From positions 1 to 25,259 of the forward strand of contig CAZIUB010000025.1 in the NCBI GenBank assembly GCA_964542425.1: a stretch of DNA of 25,259 bases. The letters are read 5' to 3'. Numbering within the stretch: position 1 is the stretch's first letter; each line of letters opens with the position of its first letter. The DNA comes from Dongia_A sp964542425. GTDB lineage: Bacteria > Pseudomonadota > Alphaproteobacteria > Dongiales > Dongiaceae. The notes below the pieces were generated by a model that saw nothing but the letters and a program-made list of their open reading frames with translations, made no database searches and was not told where the DNA came from. This document shows positions 22,923-25,259 of the stretch, in pieces. A program made the translations under genes and the position numbers.

Positions 22923-23882
22923 ATGACCGTGACAGAGGAACAGGCCCAGGAAATCGCCGACCAGCGCCAGGCTGCGGCACCCACCTTGCGCGTAATCGCC
23001 CCGGGGCTGGAGGAACTCCTCTATCGACCGCTGCCGGTCCTCGACCACGGCTTCATCCGGGTAATCGATTACATGGGCGACGATGCGGCGGTGGTGCAGG
23101 CGGCGCGCGTCTCCTATGGGCGGGGCACCAAGAAGGTGAGCGAGGACAAGGGGCTGATCCATTACCTGATGCGCCATCGCCACTCGACGCCCTTCGAGAT
23201 GTGCGAGATCAAGTTCCACGTGAAGCTGCCGATCTTTGTTGCCCGACAATGGATCAGGCATCGCACCGCCAATGTGAACGAGTATTCGGCGCGATATTCG
23301 ATCCTGGACCGCGAATTCTACGTGCCCGCGCCCGAGCATCTGGCGGCGCAATCCGAGGCCAACCGCCAGGGGCGCGGCAGGGTGCTGACGGGGGACGAGG
23401 CCGCGCGCGTCCTCGACATCCTGAGAAGCGATTCCGGGCGGGTCTACGATCATTACATCGAGATGCTGAACGAAGACGATTTGGGCGAGGCTCGCGATCC
23501 GGATCGCCAAGGCTTGGCGCGCGAACTCGCGCGCATGAATCTGGGGCTGAATTTTTACACCCAATGGTATTGGAAGATCGATCTGCACAATCTCATGCGC
23601 TTTCTCGCCCTGCGCGCCGATCTCCACGCCCAATATGAAATCCGCGTCTATGCCGAGGCGATGCTCGAGGTGATGAGACGCTGGGTCCCCATTACCCATG
23701 AGGCCTTCGTCCAGCACGGGCTCGAAGGTGTGCATCTCTCGAAGGGTGCCTGGAGTGCGGTCAAGCGTATGCTGGGGGGCGAGCGCATCGACGAGAGATC
23801 ATCGGGCTTGGGCAAGCGCGAATGGGCGGAATTGCAGGCGCTTCTCGGCTCGGGCGATCGGGGCGGCGACACCGGGCGGTAA
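22923..23882 (+). CDS. thyX: Flavin-dependent thymidylate synthase ThyX
   Basis: Makes dTMP from dUMP using methylene-tetrahydrofolate and FAD/NADPH; a homotetramer, found in organisms lacking or supplementing ThyA. The 319-residue product carries the ThyX signature RHR-x7-S: Arg112-His-Arg114 and Ser122 within RQWIRHRTANVNEYSARYS. Other conserved parts: RHRHSTPFEMCEIKFHV (84-100) and YIEMLN. The ATG at 22923 is chosen because the longer frame (from 22794) runs into repeat R7. No strong ribosome-binding site precedes it. The C-terminus (about 285-319) is longer than in typical members. Confidence 0.97.
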   Translation: MTVTEEQAQEIADQRQAAAPTLRVIAPGLEELLYRPLPVLDHGFIRVIDYMGDDAAVVQAARVSYGRGTKKVSEDKGLIHYLMRHRHSTPFEMCEIKFHVKLPIFVARQWIRHRTANVNEYSARYSILDREFYVPAPEHLAAQSEANRQGRGRVLTGDEAARVLDILRSDSGRVYDHYIEMLNEDDLGEARDPDRQGLARELARMNLGLNFYTQWYWKIDLHNLMRFLALRADLHAQYEIRVYAEAMLEVMRRWVPITHEAFVQHGLEGVHLSKGAWSAVKRMLGGERIDERSSGLGKREWAELQALLGSGDRGGDTGR

Positions 23883-23901
23883 AATCGCCCGGCTGCTTTC
23901 C

Positions 23902-25011
23902 TCATTGCACGACGATCCTGGGTTGGGCGCGCGCGGCTTGGCCGGAGAGCTTGGCCCACACGGCCTCCGCGATTGTCCGATAGATTTTCGTTTGGGGCGA
24001 TTGGGGGTCGGAGACCACGATCGGCCTTCCGCCATCCGAGGTCTCGCGGATGGCCATGTCGAGCGGGATTTCGCCCAGGAAATCGACCCCAAACCTGGCC
24101 GCCTCGCGCCTGGCGCCGCCATGGTCGAAGATGTTGCTGCGCCCGCCGCAATGCGGACAGTCGAAATAGCTCATGTTCTCGATCAGGCCTAGGATCGGCA
24201 CCTCGACCTTGCGGAACATGTTGAGGCCCTTCTTGGCGTCGAGGAGCGCGATGTCCTGGGGCGTGGAGACGATGACCGCGCCGGAAAGCGGCACGTTCTG
24301 CGCCATCGTCAATTGCGTGTCACCGGTTCCGGGCGGCAGGTCGCAGACCAAGAGGTCGAGCTCGCCCCAGGCCACGTCGCGCAGCATCTGGGTGATGGCA
24401 CTCATGACCATGGGCCCGCGCCAGATCATCGGCGTCTCCTCCTCGATGAGGAAGCCCATCGACATCACCTTGATCCCGTAATTCTCCTTCGGTTCCATGA
24501 CTTTGCCGTCGTGGCTGACCGGTCGACCGGAAATGCCCATCATTCGTGGCTGCGAGGGGCCGAAGACATCGGCATCGAGAAGTCCCACCCGCAGCCCCAA
24601 TCCCTTGAGTGCCAGCGCCAGATTGACGGCGGTGGTGGATTTGCCGACCCCGCCCTTGCCGCTGGCGATGGCGATGATGTGGCGGACGCCGGGGATCGAG
24701 AGGCGGGAGGGGCCGGGACGACCCGCTGGCCCGGGAGGTGCCGCTCTGGCGGGGGCGGTAGGAGCGCCTCGATGCGCGGTCAGGACCACGCTGGCGCTTA
24801 GCACGCCCGGGAGCGCCATCACCGCCTTTTCGGCCGCTTGGCGCAGCGGCTCCATGCGGGGGCCATCGGCAGCGGCCACCTCGATTGAGAACCCGACATG
24901 GCCATCCTTGACCACCAGGCCCTTGACCATGCCCGAAGACACGATGTCGCTCCCACCCGTCCCGAGAATTGCCTTGAGCGCATCGAGGATACGCTGTTCA
25001 CTGACCGCCAT
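23902..25011 (-). CDS. Mrp/NBP35-family Fe-S cluster carrier ATPase
   Basis: Cytoplasmic P-loop ATPase that binds and transfers a [4Fe-4S] cluster to apo-proteins (Mrp/ApbC). The 369-residue product has an N-terminal MIP18/DUF59-type domain (about 1-80), a Pro/Ala-rich linker (81-108), and the deviant Walker A GKGGVGKST at 118-126. Further signatures: LLDADVFGPSQPRMMG, CDLPPGTGDTQLT, and the cluster-ligand pair Cys285-x-x-Cys288 in FDCPHCGG. It is convergent with thyX. Repeat R8 begins 19 bp upstream of the start, so its promoter is in or beyond the repeat. Confidence 0.96.
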   Translation of the reverse strand: MAVSEQRILDALKAILGTGGSDIVSSGMVKGLVVKDGHVGFSIEVAAADGPRMEPLRQAAEKAVMALPGVLSASVVLTAHRGAPTAPARAAPPGPAGRPGPSRLSIPGVRHIIAIASGKGGVGKSTTAVNLALALKGLGLRVGLLDADVFGPSQPRMMGISGRPVSHDGKVMEPKENYGIKVMSMGFLIEEETPMIWRGPMVMSAITQMLRDVAWGELDLLVCDLPPGTGDTQLTMAQNVPLSGAVIVSTPQDIALLDAKKGLNMFRKVEVPILGLIENMSYFDCPHCGGRSNIFDHGGARREAARFGVDFLGEIPLDMAIRETSDGGRPIVVSDPQSPQTKIYRTIAEAVWAKLSGQAARAQPRIVVQ

Positions 25012-25030
25012 GCTTGAAACGCCTTTCCTA

Positions 25031-25119
25031 GTACCCGCCGTCGCGAGACCGGCTGATTAGGCAATATGACTCCGACAGAATACGCCGGCGGGTACCATCA
25101 TATTGTAATATGTGCCAAC
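25031..25119 (+). repeat. Dispersed two-hairpin element, copy R8 (truncated by IS)
   Basis: Hairpin A is complete: GTACCCGCCG (25031-25040) and CGGCGGGTAC (25086-25095) are perfect complements. The linker ATTGTAATATG follows, then TGCCAAC, the start of hairpin B, and there the IS4-type sequence begins. It is preceded by CCTA, as in the CTAG-type sites. Confidence 0.85.
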
Positions 25120-25259
25120 ACTGGTGTCCGGTCAAAAAGCGAACAAGTTCAATTGGTTGTCTGGCGGGGGTTCAGCGGACGTGGTGTCGTGCTGAGAAAG
25201 CGCCTGTCGCACGGGGATTTTTTCGAAGAGGGTGACGGAGAGGACTTGGAGCAAAGTGT
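25119..25259 (-). mobile_element. IS4-family insertion sequence, 3' end (truncated)
   Basis: The boundary ACTGGTGTCCGGTC directly follows repeat R8 and is followed by the transposase stop codon. Ends of the GGTGTCCGG kind are seen in IS4 elements with DUF4372-type transposases. The rest is outside the window. Confidence 0.7.
25132..25259 (-). CDS. IS4-family (DUF4372-type) transposase, C-terminal end
   Basis: Only the last 42 residues are inside the window: TLLQVLSVTLFEKIPVRQAL (start) and ending DNQLNLFAF, stop at 25134-25132. The LQxLSxTLFEK...QLxLFxF tail is characteristic of DDE transposases of the IS4 family that carry a DUF4372 N-terminal domain. These cut and paste the element. The catalytic part is outside the window. 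Confidence 0.85.
   Translation of the reverse strand, partial: TLLQVLSVTLFEKIPVRQALSQHDTTSAEPPPDNQLNLFAF

Noticed and set aside
22745..23638. 297-residue plus-strand frame overlapping thyX
   Set aside because: Different frame from ThyX, Arg/Pro/Gly-rich, starts in repeat R7.
146..25119. CRISPR array interpretation of the repeats
   Set aside because: Copies are far apart, about 146 bp long, in both orientations, without regular spacers or cas genes.

Overview
The window reads as a chromosomal segment of a GC-rich alphaproteobacterium. The support is the alpha-type SspB next to a circularly permuted (two-piece) tmRNA gene, a DUF4169 protein, a DUF1127-like small protein, ThyX, and FumC followed by a ribbon-helix-helix protein. 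The genus cannot be fixed from the sequence alone.

Layout. Both edges are cut insertion sequences: an IS5-like 5' end at 1-145 and the 3' end of an IS4-family transposase from about 25119 to the end. Between them, left to right: tadA (+); a single-domain response regulator (-); a GAF/HD-GYP signalling protein followed by a MarR regulator (-); glpD (+) behind a GlpR-like palindrome; a two-gene minus-strand unit of a FecR-TPR-beta-barrel outer-membrane protein and a CHASE2 adenylate cyclase; a DUF4169 protein (-); a very large AsmA protein (+); a tightly overlapping minus-strand run fumC, RHH regulator, CaiB-type CoA-transferase, acyl-CoA dehydrogenase; a TfoX-domain protein (-); a poorly coding accessory stretch with a DUF1127-like small gene (-); sspB and the permuted ssrA (-); thyX (+); and the Mrp/ApbC Fe-S carrier ATPase (-).

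The most unusual feature is a dispersed family of about 146-bp, two-hairpin elements (R1-R8; eight whole or partial copies in 25 kb, both orientations). Well-preserved copies begin GTACCCGCCG and end GTTGGCAC. Some sit inside CTAG, which suggests a MITE (non-autonomous transposon) with a 2-bp TA duplication. Most abut gene starts (tadA, response regulator, tfoX, mrp, ssrA/thyX, asmA/DUF4169). Both edge insertion sequences have landed inside copies of it. Next to R4, two further palindromes are also bounded by CTAG.

Functional links. tmRNA adds a tag ending LALAA that SspB would deliver to ClpXP, and the two genes are adjacent. The CHASE2 cyclase overlaps the end of the FecR-TPR-barrel gene and may form an envelope-to-cAMP signalling pair. 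Several minus-strand units use overlapping stop/start codons. No CRISPR array, rRNA or tRNA was seen.
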